Assembly: GCA_944363715.1 (NCBI GenBank)
Contig: CALVUX010000009.1
Location: 1 to 64,000, forward strand
DNA length: 64,000 nucleotides
DNA from: an uncultured Bacilli bacterium
Lineage (GTDB): Bacteria; Bacillota_I; Bacilli_A; RF39; UBA660
Direction of reading: 5' to 3'
Position numbers and translations under genes: made by a program. Shown piece by piece: positions 53,362 through 60,881 of the stretch. The first letter of the stretch is position 1, and each line of letters begins with the position of its first letter. The notes beneath the pieces are model-generated. The model saw only the letters and a program-made list of their open reading frames with translations. It was not told where the DNA came from and ran no database searches.

Positions 53362-53433
53362 TCTATCACGTCCTTTTACTGTTAATATTTTAGCAGAAAT
53401 ATATGCTATTGTAAATTGTTTTTCTTAGAAAAA

Positions 53434-53453
53434 AAACGGCATTTACTCCGTTT
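53434..53453 (-). terminator. Terminator after spoIIQ
   Basis: A 6-bp stem (AAACGG / CCGTTT, 8-nt loop) is followed by TTTTTCT on the minus strand. Confidence 0.85.
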
Positions 53454-54156
53454 CTTCATTAGTGTTACTATTATCATTTGTATCTTCAGTAGTTGTTCCG
53501 TTAGAAGTACTATTCTCTTCAGTAGTATCACTAATTACTTGATCAAAGTATTTGCTAGGATCTACTACTTCACCTGATTTGTAAAGTTCAAAATGTAAAT
53601 GATTACCTAAGTCTTGATCAATTGTATTTGTACCACTTTTACCTATTACTTGTCCTTGTTTAACTATATCATTTTTCTTAACTGATACTTCACTTAGACT
53701 TTGATAACTACTAATGAAGTCATTATCATGCTTTATTTCGACAACTGTACCAAGAAGTTCATCTTCTCTTACATCTACTACTGTTCCATCTAAAACTGAT
53801 ACTACATCAAAGGTATCTGTTAGGCCAAAGTCCATACCTGAGTTTTGGATGTAAGTATTTTCATGATAAAGTATTGATTTTTCTTGAGTTTCTGCTTCTG
53901 CTTGATAATCATAGAAGTATTTAAGAGTTTGTACTTCTTCATTTGTATATGGCTTTACCATTTTAACATCTTCTTTGATTACTTCTCTATCCTCTTTATC
54001 ATCAATAATAGATGAGTTAACATATTCTATGTCTTCTTCAGTAGGATTATTCGCTTGCATATTTTGACTTACAAAGAAAGCACTCATTCCTGTTAGGGAG
54101 AAAGCAATTAGGTATGCTCCGATAATAGCTCCTTTTTTTAATCTTAATTTTTTCAT
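53443..54156 (-). CDS. spoIIQ: Stage II sporulation protein Q, degenerate M23 domain
   Basis: The 237-residue product has one N-terminal TM helix (about residues 8-30), an extracytoplasmic linker and a LytM/M23 domain. The first zinc-ligand motif (HxxxD) reads NSGMD, so the His is Asn, while HLHFEL is kept. Loss of this ligand is also found in B. subtilis SpoIIQ, where the domain is a scaffold of the forespore-mother cell channel (with SpoIIIAH), not an enzyme. A Thr/Glu/Asn-rich tail ends the protein. ATG 54156 is set by GAGGTG. Confidence 0.85.
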   Translation of the reverse strand: MKKLRLKKGAIIGAYLIAFSLTGMSAFFVSQNMQANNPTEEDIEYVNSSIIDDKEDREVIKEDVKMVKPYTNEEVQTLKYFYDYQAEAETQEKSILYHENTYIQNSGMDFGLTDTFDVVSVLDGTVVDVREDELLGTVVEIKHDNDFISSYQSLSEVSVKKNDIVKQGQVIGKSGTNTIDQDLGNHLHFELYKSGEVVDPSKYFDQVISDTTEENSTSNGTTTEDTNDNSNTNEETE

Positions 54157-54217
54157 TAACATCACCTCATTAAGAGTTTTAACGAAAATGAAAAAATTAT
54201 ACTTTAAATTTTATTTT

Positions 54218-54415
54218 TTAAACAATAATTGCAGATTCGTATAAGTCATAGATACAGTTTGTTACTAGGTAGATTAGTGCAATTGCTAGGAAGAAATAGA
54301 ATACTCTTGCTTGCCAAATTTTATTTTTTTTAAAAATAGCATTGATATTAACAGAATCTAAGCTCCATACTACGATAATTGTTACGATTAGATATAGAAA
54401 GTATTTAACACTCAT
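54218..54415 (-). CDS. DUF1146 (YwzB-like) small membrane protein
   Basis: 65 residues with two TM helices (YFLYLIVTIIVVW and VFYFFLAIALIYLV), typical of DUF1146/YwzB. Its place near spoIIQ-mbl-murA is conserved in Bacilli. The function is unknown. It overlaps the end of rpiB by 11 bp and is coupled to it. Confidence 0.82.
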   Translation of the reverse strand: MSVKYFLYLIVTIIVVWSLDSVNINAIFKKNKIWQARVFYFFLAIALIYLVTNCIYDLYESAIIV

Positions 54416-54851
54416 TATTTACCTCATATTCTTTTATTTTATTTACTCTTCTAATATGTCTTTCTTCTGTTGAAAAAGGAGTTGTTATAAAGGTTATTAT
54501 TAGGTTATAAGCATAGTCTACATCCATGTTTTCATTTAAGCAGATAATATTAGCATCATTATCATTCCTTGTTTCTATTACATCTTCTATTGAAATAACT
54601 CTAGCAGCACGTATTCCTTTTACTTTATTACAGGCGATAGATATACCTATGCCACTACCACAGATTGCAATACCAAAGTCTATTTCTTTATCAGTTAATG
54701 CTTTTCCTAATTTAAAAGCATAATCAGGATAGTCGACATTTTCTGTTCCTTTAGCACCATAGTCTATTACTTCATAATCTTTTTTTAATTTTTCTAAAAG
54801 TTCTACTTTTAATTTATAACCTCTATGGTCATTGGTTATTCCTAGTCTCAT
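54405..54851 (-). CDS. rpiB: Ribose-5-phosphate isomerase B
   Basis: The 148-residue RpiB/LacAB-family isomerase has the N-terminal substrate pocket ITNDHRGY, the catalytic-region motif GICGSGIGISIACNKVKGIRA and a C-terminal HIRRVNKI. It interconverts ribose-5-P and ribulose-5-P. The conserved Cys in ICGSG supports RpiB over galactose-6-P isomerase. In B. subtilis the orthologue (ywlF) lies in the same region near prfA. Confidence 0.93.
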   Translation of the reverse strand: MRLGITNDHRGYKLKVELLEKLKKDYEVIDYGAKGTENVDYPDYAFKLGKALTDKEIDFGIAICGSGIGISIACNKVKGIRAARVISIEDVIETRNDNDANIICLNENMDVDYAYNLIITFITTPFSTEERHIRRVNKIKEYEVNNEC

Positions 54852-54918
54852 ATTTTCCTCTTTTCTTTTTTATTATGTATTTTAACACTTATAGTATACC
54901 ATACTTTAAAAGAAAAAA

Positions 54919-54932
54919 GCAGTAAACCCTGC
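54919..54932 (-). terminator. Terminator after rpmE
   Basis: A short GCAG / CTGC stem (6-nt loop) is followed by TTTTTTCTTTT on the minus strand. Confidence 0.7.
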
Positions 54933-54933
54933 C

Positions 54934-55149
54934 TTATTCTGAATCTTTTTTATTAAAACCATATTTCTTATTAAACTTTTCTACTTGTCCTGCTTTAGAT
55001 GCTCTTCCTTGTTTTCCTGTATAGAATGGATGACAATTTGAACATACTTCAACTGTAAGCTCATCTTTGTTAGACATAACTTCAAATGTTGCACCACAAG
55101 CACATGTTACTTTACATGGTCTATAGTTTGCTGGATTATTTTTTGCCAT
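54934..55149 (-). CDS. rpmE: 50S ribosomal protein L31, zinc type
   Basis: The 71-residue product has four Cys of the zinc ribbon (CKVTCACG and [10 protein letters not shown]), so this is the zinc-containing paralogue. The start at ATG 55149 is set by GAAAGGAGAG; the frame is open further up. The promoter and a 7-bp hairpin in the leader precede it. Confidence 0.95.
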   Translation of the reverse strand: MAKNNPANYRPCKVTCACGATFEVMSNKDELTVEVCSNCHPFYTGKQGRASKAGQVEKFNKKYGFNKKDSE

Positions 55150-55159
55150 TTTTCTTCTC

Positions 55160-55178
55160 TCCTTTCGCCATGATAATT
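55160..55178 (-). promoter_or_regulatory. rpmE leader hairpin
   Basis: ATGATAA / TTATCAT (5-nt loop) lies just upstream of the rpmE ribosome-binding site; it could affect translation. Confidence 0.3.
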
Positions 55179-55223
55179 TATTTATCATAGAAATCATCCC
55201 TTTAAGGAACTAATTCGCTACTT

Positions 55224-55252
55224 AATATATCAAATTATTTAAGATTTGACAA
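55224..55252 (-). promoter_or_regulatory. Promoter of rpmE
   Basis: On the minus strand, TTGTCA (55247-55252) and TATATT (55224-55229) have 17-bp spacing. Confidence 0.75.
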
Positions 55253-55336
55253 GGTTTTTAATGGATTTTCATCCTTAAAAATCAAATCTAAAATTGCGTT
55301 TACGAAAATTCGTAACTTTTTTATTACATTTTTTTC

Positions 55337-55365
55337 TTGTATTAAAAGAAATAGTATGATACTAT
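55337..55365 (+). promoter_or_regulatory. Promoter of the small hydrophobic toxin gene
   Basis: TTGTAT (55337-55342) and TACTAT (55360-55365) have 17-bp spacing on the plus strand. Confidence 0.65.
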
Positions 55366-55426
55366 TAGCTTAGGAACATTTAATAGTTGGGTGAAGCCAA
55401 ACTCTATAAACGAGGGAGGTGTTAGA

Positions 55427-55510
55427 ATGAACAAGAAAGATTTTTTAATTTTTTCTTTAGTAATTATAATCTTCCTTTTACTATTCTTACTGTTTATAGT
55501 ATTAATATAA
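55427..55510 (+). CDS. 27-aa hydrophobic peptide, probable type I toxin
   Basis: A perfect ribosome-binding site (GGGAGGTG) precedes ATG 55427. The product is a short basic start (MNKKD) followed by one uninterrupted hydrophobic helix of about 22 residues (Ile/Leu/Phe/Val) and no tail. Immediately after the stop is a strong hairpin, and an antisense RNA from the minus strand converges on the gene. This is the architecture of type I toxin-antitoxin modules (Fst/holin-like peptides). Such toxins damage the membrane when freed from antisense control. The peptide itself has no named family that I recognise. Confidence 0.75.
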   Translation: MNKKDFLIFSLVIIIFLLLFLLFIVLI

Positions 55511-55625
55511 AAGAAAGTCACCTAACTCACAACGTGGATTAGGTGGTTTAACAATTATATGTTGGCGCACTCAACACGGAAATATTAAGTGTTCCTTTTA
55601 CTATTGTATAAAAATTTTTCTTACA
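55505..55625 (-). ncRNA. Antisense RNA of the type I toxin locus
   Basis: A minus-strand promoter (TTGCAT 55654-55659, 17 bp, TAATAT 55631-55636) would start an RNA of about 120 nt. It ends at the hairpin 55519-55545 followed by ACTTTCTTTTATATT. It overlaps the toxin stop codon and 3' UTR. Confidence 0.6.
55519..55545. terminator. Shared hairpin terminator of the toxin and antisense RNAs
   Basis: A CACCTAA / TTAGGTG 7-bp stem with an inner 4-bp extension (TCAC / GTGG) and AAC loop. The minus strand has the better T tract (TTTCTTTT); the plus strand has only GTTTAAC. Confidence 0.8.
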
Positions 55626-55679
55626 TATACATATTATCACATAAGTATCTTTTATGCAAGAGTGTTTTTAAGCTCTTAT

Positions 55680-56402
55680 CTATAAATAATTCTCTATTAT
55701 TTTTGTGGCAATTATTTGGTAAGCTTCTGTTGTTGGATATATGTTAGTAGGATTATCTATGTAATCTTTATTTTTCTTAAATAGATTATAAATATCTAAA
55801 TATTCTATATCATAGGTTTTACAAAGATCTTTAGTATTTGTTATTAGATAAGTATAGAGTCTTTCTGTGGTTAGGGAATCTTCTTCTAAAGGATTATAAA
55901 AGCCTATAAATATTATATCTTCTTTAGCATATTTCCTTAATTCTTTAAAAAGAGAATCTAGCTCATCTACTGTTTTATCTACTATTGTAGTTATTTCTTT
56001 GTTAGATAGATTTTTCACAGATACTGTGGATAAAGTTAATTCTGTTAAGATATCATCCATTCCTACTGATAAAGTTACTAATTCAGCTTCACGAAGACAT
56101 TTTTTTAAAGATAAAGATTTACCATCTTTTTTTATAGTCCAGTTTGTTTCAAGTTTATTTTTTAAATCTATTATTCTAGTACCACTTGTAGAAAAATAGT
56201 TATTGTAACTTTTTAATAAATCTTTATCTTTAAGATAGTTGGCAAGATAATTACTATAACCATAGTTTGTATTACCATTAGAGTCTATTCCGACACTTAA
56301 AGAGTCTCCTATTGATATATAAGTTATTTTATCTGTATGGTTGAAGTAATAGATTGTATAAACTAAAAGACATATGATTAAAAGGCATAGTATTTTTTTC
56401 AT
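55680..56402 (-). CDS. Membrane-anchored SGNH/GDSL-family protein with degenerate active site
   Basis: The ~240-residue product has an N-terminal TM/signal anchor (residues 2-20) and an extracellular SGNH fold. The nucleophile block GDSLS (Ser34) is intact. The block III Asn is replaced (SVGMDDI), and the C-terminal catalytic His is Tyr (NPTNIYPTTEAYQ instead of HP). With two of four catalytic elements changed, hydrolase activity is doubtful; a binding role is possible. ATG 56402 is set by GGAGGTAAA. A DnaA-box-like palindrome lies inside the coding region at 56011-56034. Confidence 0.8.
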   Translation of the reverse strand: MKKILCLLIICLLVYTIYYFNHTDKITYISIGDSLSVGIDSNGNTNYGYSNYLANYLKDKDLLKSYNNYFSTSGTRIIDLKNKLETNWTIKKDGKSLSLKKCLREAELVTLSVGMDDILTELTLSTVSVKNLSNKEITTIVDKTVDELDSLFKELRKYAKEDIIFIGFYNPLEEDSLTTERLYTYLITNTKDLCKTYDIEYLDIYNLFKKNKDYIDNPTNIYPTTEAYQIIATKIIENYL

Positions 56403-56418
56403 TTTTACCTCCAAAAAA

Positions 56419-56457
56419 AGACTAGAGTCATATATTATAATTATATTTCTCTAGTCT
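56419..56457 (-). terminator. Terminator after murA
   Basis: A 9-bp perfect stem (AGACTAGAG / CTCTAGTCT) is followed by TTTTTTTGG on the minus strand. Confidence 0.9.
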
Positions 56458-56470
56458 CTTTTTAATGCTT

Positions 56471-57724
56471 CTATATGTCTTTTAATTCTAGATTAGCGCC
56501 TACTCCTATTAGTTTTTCAACGATATTTTCATAACCTCTAAGTATGTGTTCAACATTAGTTATTTTAGTTGTTCCTTTAGCCATTAGACCAGCGATTACA
56601 AGGGATGCTCCTGCTCTTAGGTCAGTTGCAACTACATCTGTTCCTGTTAATTTAGTAGGACCAATAATAGTTGAAGTTTGATTTTTTACTCTTATATCTG
56701 CACCCATTTGATTTAAGTATGGAATATGCATAAATCTATTTTCATAAATTGTTTCTTCTATTTTACTTCTACCATTACACATAGTAAGAAGCGGTGTTAG
56801 GGGTTGTTGTAAGTCTGTGGCAAAACCTGGATAAGTTTGTGTTTTAACATTTACTGGCTTATAATCTTTTCCACTACTTACAATTATATAGTCTGTTCCT
56901 ATATCAAGAAATACTCCCATTTCTTCTAGTTTGCTAGTTAGTGCTTCTATATGTTCTGGGATAATATTAGATATTTTTAGATTATTACCGATAGCAGCGC
57001 CAAGTATTACATAAGTACCTGCTTCTATTCTATCAGGGATTACTTCATGGAAACATTTACCAAGTTTTTCTACTCCTGTTATTTCAATACTACTTGTTCC
57101 TGCTCCTCTTATTTTAGCGCCCATATTGTTAAGGAGAGTTGCTACATTAACGATTTCTGGTTCTTTAGCAGCATTATCGATAATGGTTGTTCCTTTTGCT
57201 AAAACACTTGCTAACATGATGTTAATAGTTGCTCCTACACTTGCGAAGTCAAGGTAGATATTGGCACCTTTTAACTCTTTAGCTTCTACGGTATAAATAT
57301 TTTCTTTATTAGTTACAGTTGCCCCTAAAGCTTCAAAACCTTTAAGATGAAGATTAATTGGTCTTGCACCGATTGAACAGCCTCCAGGTAAGGCCATAGT
57401 TACTTTTTTATATTTACCAAGCATTGCTCCCATAAAATAGTATGATGCTCTTAGCTTTTTAGTATACATACTAGGAATTTCTTTATTTTCCATGTTTGCT
57501 GGATTTATAACTAGACTTTCTGTTGCCCGTTTTACATCAACATTTAAAAACTCTAATATTTCACAAAGAGCAGCGGTATCAGTAATATCAGGGACATTAC
57601 AGATTGTTACTTCTTCACTTGATAAAATCGCTGCTGGTATTAATGCCACAACACTATTTTTAGCCCCACTTATTCTTATTGTTCCAGTAAGAGGATTACC
57701 TCCTTTTATTTCAAGCATTTTCAT
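56471..57724 (-). CDS. murA: UDP-N-acetylglucosamine 1-carboxyvinyltransferase
   Basis: First committed step of peptidoglycan synthesis. The 417-residue EPT/RTPC fold has the PEP-reactive Cys in GGCSIGARPIN (the fosfomycin target, so sensitivity is expected). The N-terminal NPLTGTIRISGAKNS and C-terminal TDVVATDLRAGASL are canonical. Start ATG 57724, with a weak Shine-Dalgarno. It lies next to fba as in other Bacilli. Confidence 0.97.
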   Translation of the reverse strand: MKMLEIKGGNPLTGTIRISGAKNSVVALIPAAILSSEEVTICNVPDITDTAALCEILEFLNVDVKRATESLVINPANMENKEIPSMYTKKLRASYYFMGAMLGKYKKVTMALPGGCSIGARPINLHLKGFEALGATVTNKENIYTVEAKELKGANIYLDFASVGATINIMLASVLAKGTTIIDNAAKEPEIVNVATLLNNMGAKIRGAGTSSIEITGVEKLGKCFHEVIPDRIEAGTYVILGAAIGNNLKISNIIPEHIEALTSKLEEMGVFLDIGTDYIIVSSGKDYKPVNVKTQTYPGFATDLQQPLTPLLTMCNGRSKIEETIYENRFMHIPYLNQMGADIRVKNQTSTIIGPTKLTGTDVVATDLRAGASLVIAGLMAKGTTKITNVEHILRGYENIVEKLIGVGANLELKDI

Positions 57725-57762
57725 AGTTAATCACACACTTTCTACTATATTATATTATTAAT

Positions 57763-58620
57763 TTAATTTTTGGAACTAATATGATTTGGGTTAAAAACAT
57801 CTACAAGTTCACTTACTTTATCTTTCATAGCAGCTTCACCGCTACCTATTACTTTTCTTGGGTCATAAACACTAGGATTTGCATTAATAAAATCGGCTAC
57901 TGCTTTATGCCAAGTTACTTGTAGTTCTGTATTTATATTTATTTTACTAATTCCACAACTTATCGCTTTTTTTATCATATCATAAGGAATACCTGTTCCT
58001 CCATGTAGTACTAAAGGAATAGATAAAGTTTCATTTATCTCTTGCATCCTTTCAAAGTCAAGATTAGGTTCTCCTTTATATAATCCATGAACTGAACCTA
58101 GGGCAGGTGCTAGAGCATCTATTCCTGTTTTAGAGATTTCTATACAGTCTTCTAGAGTTGCTCTAAAAACATCACCATAAACATTATCTTCAGTACCACC
58201 AACATGACCTACTTCTGCTTCTACTGATACACCTTTAGAGTGAGCATAATCTACTACTTCTTTAGTTATCTTTTTATTAGTTTCTAAATCATATTTACTA
58301 GCATCTATCATAACACTAGAAAAACCAGCATCTATCGCTTCTTTACATGATTCAAAACTACTTCCATGGTCTAGATGTAGACATACAGGGATAGTTATAT
58401 TTAAATCTTTAATTAGACCTTCTACCATACATCTAATTACATAAAAACCTCCCATATATTTTTTAGCACCTTCACTAACTCCTAATATTACAGGAAGATT
58501 CTCTTCTTGCATTTTCTCTAAAATGTATTTTGCCCATTCCAAATTATTAATATTAAAATGAGGAACGGCATATTTCTTTTCTTTTGCGTCTTTTAACATT
58601 TCATTAAAATTTACTAACAC
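57763..58620 (-). CDS. fba: Fructose-bisphosphate aldolase, class II
   Basis: The 285-residue zinc aldolase has N-terminal AVPHFNINN, the metal-binding HLDHGSSFE and [10 protein letters not shown], and the phosphate-binding GGTGIP and NINTELQ. GTG 58620 behind AAGGTGAT is the likely start. Glycolysis/gluconeogenesis. Its location beside murA and upstream of rpmE agrees with the B. subtilis rpoE-fbaA-murA-rpmE order. Confidence 0.97.
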   Translation of the reverse strand: MLVNFNEMLKDAKEKKYAVPHFNINNLEWAKYILEKMQEENLPVILGVSEGAKKYMGGFYVIRCMVEGLIKDLNITIPVCLHLDHGSSFESCKEAIDAGFSSVMIDASKYDLETNKKITKEVVDYAHSKGVSVEAEVGHVGGTEDNVYGDVFRATLEDCIEISKTGIDALAPALGSVHGLYKGEPNLDFERMQEINETLSIPLVLHGGTGIPYDMIKKAISCGISKININTELQVTWHKAVADFINANPSVYDPRKVIGSGEAAMKDKVSELVDVFNPNHISSKN

Positions 58621-58639
58621 TATTATCACCTTCATATAT

Positions 58640-58669
58640 ATAATAAAGCAAGTATCTAGTGTTTGTCAA
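58640..58669 (-). promoter_or_regulatory. Promoter of fba
   Basis: On the minus strand, TTGACA (58664-58669) and TATTAT (58640-58645) have 18-bp spacing, immediately after the terminator of the AAA/DUF4143 gene. Confidence 0.8.
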
Positions 58670-58678
58670 AAGAAAAAG

Positions 58679-58696
58679 AGGAAAGATTACTTTCCT
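58679..58696 (-). terminator. Terminator after the second AAA/DUF4143 gene
   Basis: A 7-bp perfect stem (AGGAAAG / CTTTCCT, 4-nt loop) is followed by CTTTTTCTTTT on the minus strand. Confidence 0.9.
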
Positions 58697-60005
58697 AACT
58701 ATTGTTTTCTATTATGTTATTTATATACTCAATAAGGTATAATGGTATATTTATTATATTACCGCTTTTATCTAAATTATCTAATGATAGTCTTACCATT
58801 ATATCAGGATTATATTTTTCATTATATTTAGTTAAACTTATATGGTTTCTATTTCTACTTGATTTTACTTCTATTGGAATAGTTTTGTTTTTATATTGAA
58901 TTATAAAGTCTACTTCATTTCTTTGAAATGTAAAATAATAAGGAATCTCATCATTTATGTAAGTTAAAATATTTAAACAGTAGTTCTCTGAAAATGAACC
59001 TTTAAATTCTTCAAATAATTTATTTTCTTCTAAAATAATACTACTATCTAAATTAGACATTCTTCTTAAAAGTCCTACATCATTCATATATATTTTAAAA
59101 GAGTCTAAATCTACATAAGCTTTTAATGGTACATCAGGTTTAGTAATATTATATACCTTTGTAATTAAATTAGCATCATTTAACCAATTAAGAGCACTTT
59201 CATATTCTCTAGCCCTTGCTCCTTCCTTCAAAGCTTTGTATACAAATTTTTTATTTTCTTTAGCAAGTTGTGAAGGAATATTGTTCCATATTATAGATAT
59301 TTTATTCGCTTCACTATTAGTTGTGTGTTTAGAAAAGTCTGTTTCATAAGAATTTAAAATATTTCCTTGAAGATAATTAACTCTTTCTATATCTTTATCT
59401 TCAGTCCAAGATTTTACTACTTCTGGCATTCCTCCAATAATAAAATAAGTTTTTAGTTTTTCTTCTAATTCTATTCTAAATACATCGGGTATTTTTTCTG
59501 CTTTGGTGATACCTTTCATAAACTCTACTAAATTTTCTTTACCATCGGCGATAAGAAATTCACTAAAGGTCATAGGATACATATTTAGAAAATCTACTTT
59601 ACCTACTGGAAAAGAAGTATGTGATAATCTTATTCCAAGAAGACTTCCTGCACAGACAATATGATATTCATTAGCTTCTTCATAAAAATATTTAAGAGAA
59701 TTAAGAGCATCACTACATTCCTGTATTTCATCGAAAAATATTAACGTTTCCCCTGGTACTATTTTTTTACCGTGTACTAATATTAGCTGTTCTATAATTC
59801 TTTTAGGATCTTTACTATTTTTAAAAAGACTTGCTAAAGACTCATCATAATCAAAGTTAAAATATGCAAGGTCAAGATACTCGTTCTTTGCAAATTCTTT
59901 CAATATATATGTTTTTCCTACCTGTCTTGCTCCTTTTAATATTAAGGGTTTTCTATTTTTATCATTTTTCCATTTAACTAATTTTTCCATAATAAAACGT
60001 TGCAT
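58695..60005 (-). CDS. AAA-family ATPase with C-terminal DUF4143 domain, second copy
   Basis: The ~436-residue product has Walker A GARQVGKT (residues 25-32), Walker B TLIFFDEIQ (more canonical than in the first copy), sensor region HIVCAGSLLGI and a DUF4143 C-terminus with the nuclease-like ENEVDFIIQYKN-type motif (NEVDFIIQ then IPIEVKSS). The catalytic-type Asp/Glu/Lys are kept here, unlike the 2485-3762 copy. ATG 60005 sits behind AGGAGGTG. Three 32-bp-spaced direct repeats occupy its promoter. Confidence 0.87.
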   Translation of the reverse strand: MQRFIMEKLVKWKNDKNRKPLILKGARQVGKTYILKEFAKNEYLDLAYFNFDYDESLASLFKNSKDPKRIIEQLILVHGKKIVPGETLIFFDEIQECSDALNSLKYFYEEANEYHIVCAGSLLGIRLSHTSFPVGKVDFLNMYPMTFSEFLIADGKENLVEFMKGITKAEKIPDVFRIELEEKLKTYFIIGGMPEVVKSWTEDKDIERVNYLQGNILNSYETDFSKHTTNSEANKISIIWNNIPSQLAKENKKFVYKALKEGARAREYESALNWLNDANLITKVYNITKPDVPLKAYVDLDSFKIYMNDVGLLRRMSNLDSSIILEENKLFEEFKGSFSENYCLNILTYINDEIPYYFTFQRNEVDFIIQYKNKTIPIEVKSSRNRNHISLTKYNEKYNPDIMVRLSLDNLDKSGNIINIPLYLIEYINNIIENNS

Positions 60006-60037
60006 ATGTAACACCTCCTATATGTAGTATATACTAT

Positions 60038-60065
60038 ATTATAGCATTTAATCACACTTTTGCAA
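60038..60065 (-). promoter_or_regulatory. Promoter of the second AAA/DUF4143 gene
   Basis: On the minus strand, TTGCAA (60060-60065) and TATAAT (60038-60043) have 16-bp spacing. The -35 lies inside the first direct repeat. Confidence 0.7.
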
Positions 60066-60126
60066 CGTTTTTCAAACTTTTTATCACACTTTTGCAGGTT
60101 TTTTAGATAAAAATATCACACTTTTG
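60051..60126. repeat. Three direct repeats ATCACACTTTTG with exact 32-bp period
   Basis: Copies begin at 60051, 60083 and 60115. The first two share 14 bp (ATCACACTTTTGCA), the third 12 bp. They cover the -35 and the upstream region of the AAA/DUF4143 promoter. A 32-bp period is about three helical turns, so bound proteins would line up on one face. Confidence 0.85.
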
Positions 60127-60151
60127 TTTAGAGTGTCAAAAAAAAGAAGTG

Positions 60152-60262
60152 TCATTTAACTTCTTTTACAAGTGGGTTTACAGTATGAAATCTTAAAGGA
60201 AGTATTTCTTTTTTGATAATCTCTTCCATCTCTTCATCACTGATTAATCTTTTTATACTCAT
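60152..60262 (-). CDS. 36-residue small ORF after mntP
   Basis: ATG 60262 behind GGGTGAAG gives MSIKRLISDEEMEEIIKK followed by EILPLRFHTVNPLVKEVK and TGA. It is soluble and helical, then extended. It is directly followed by a GAAGT / ACTTC hairpin and eight T, so it is likely transcribed and ended as a real unit. Not recognised. Confidence 0.5.
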   Translation of the reverse strand: MSIKRLISDEEMEEIIKKEILPLRFHTVNPLVKEVK

Positions 60263-60302
60263 AAAACTTCACCCAATTATAGTTTTTACAAAAAATTACT
60301 TT

Positions 60303-60839
60303 TTATTCGAAGAAATAGGTAAGTGCTAAGACCAATAATAAAATGCTTCCTATAATATTGGCAATTTTACCAAATTTTAAAGTTAAAAATTTACCTATAT
60401 TAAGTCCTACAAGGGTAAAGATAAAACTTGTTATAGCGAATAGTGTTCCTGCTAAAATAATATTTTCATTATGAGTGCCTAAAGCTATTCCTACTGAAAA
60501 GCTATCTATACTAACACTAAAACCAAATATAAAAGCATTCGCTAGACTTTTAAAATCTTTTTTCTCTTCATCTAGTTCTTTTATATTAAGTAACATTTCG
60601 ATACTTAGAACAGTAAATATTATTCCTACTAAAATATCTGGATTACTTATTATATGATTTACAATAAATAGTCCCAATATACTTCCTAATAGTGGCATTA
60701 TGAAGTGAAATATTCCTACTGTTATACTTAAAAAGTTTTTAATTTTATTTGATAGATTTAAAGTACCATAAACGATAGATAAAGAAAAGGCATCCATGCT
60801 TAGACCTATCGCCAATATTATTAACTCTAAAATATTCAA
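60303..60839 (-). CDS. mntP: MntP-family manganese efflux pump
   Basis: The 178-residue product has six TM helices in two related halves, each with the diagnostic acidic motif (GLSMDAFSLS and SVSIDSFSVG) of MntP/DUF204 exporters. The TTG at 60839, spaced from AGGTGAT, is the likely start; GTG 60848 is less well placed. The ribosome-binding site lies in a 7-bp hairpin. In B. subtilis the orthologue (ywlD) is also close to spoIIR. Confidence 0.88.
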   Translation of the reverse strand: MNILELIILAIGLSMDAFSLSIVYGTLNLSNKIKNFLSITVGIFHFIMPLLGSILGLFIVNHIISNPDILVGIIFTVLSIEMLLNIKELDEEKKDFKSLANAFIFGFSVSIDSFSVGIALGTHNENIILAGTLFAITSFIFTLVGLNIGKFLTLKFGKIANIIGSILLLVLALTYFFE

Positions 60840-60846
60840 AGTAATC

Positions 60847-60872
60847 ACCTATCAAATTTTATTCAGATAGGT
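60847..60872 (-). promoter_or_regulatory. Hairpin covering the mntP ribosome-binding site
   Basis: ACCTATC / GATAGGT (7-bp stem, 12-nt loop) includes the Shine-Dalgarno AGGTGAT of mntP. It has no T tract, so it is not a terminator. It could mask translation. The known yybP-ykoY Mn riboswitch consensus was not found. Confidence 0.4.
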
Positions 60873-60881
60873 ATATATTTA

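Noticed and set aside
2485-60005. The two AAA/DUF4143 genes as a recent duplication
   Set aside because: They share only general motifs; Walker B and the DUF4143 core differ, as do their promoters.
60051-60126. Evenly spaced repeats considered as a CRISPR array
   Set aside because: Repeat core is only 12-14 bp, there are three copies, the intervening sequence is AT-rich promoter DNA, and no cas genes are present. A promoter operator array fits better.
60849-60881. yybP-ykoY manganese riboswitch at mntP
   Set aside because: The intergenic space is only about 40 bp, too short for that riboswitch, and its conserved sequence is absent.
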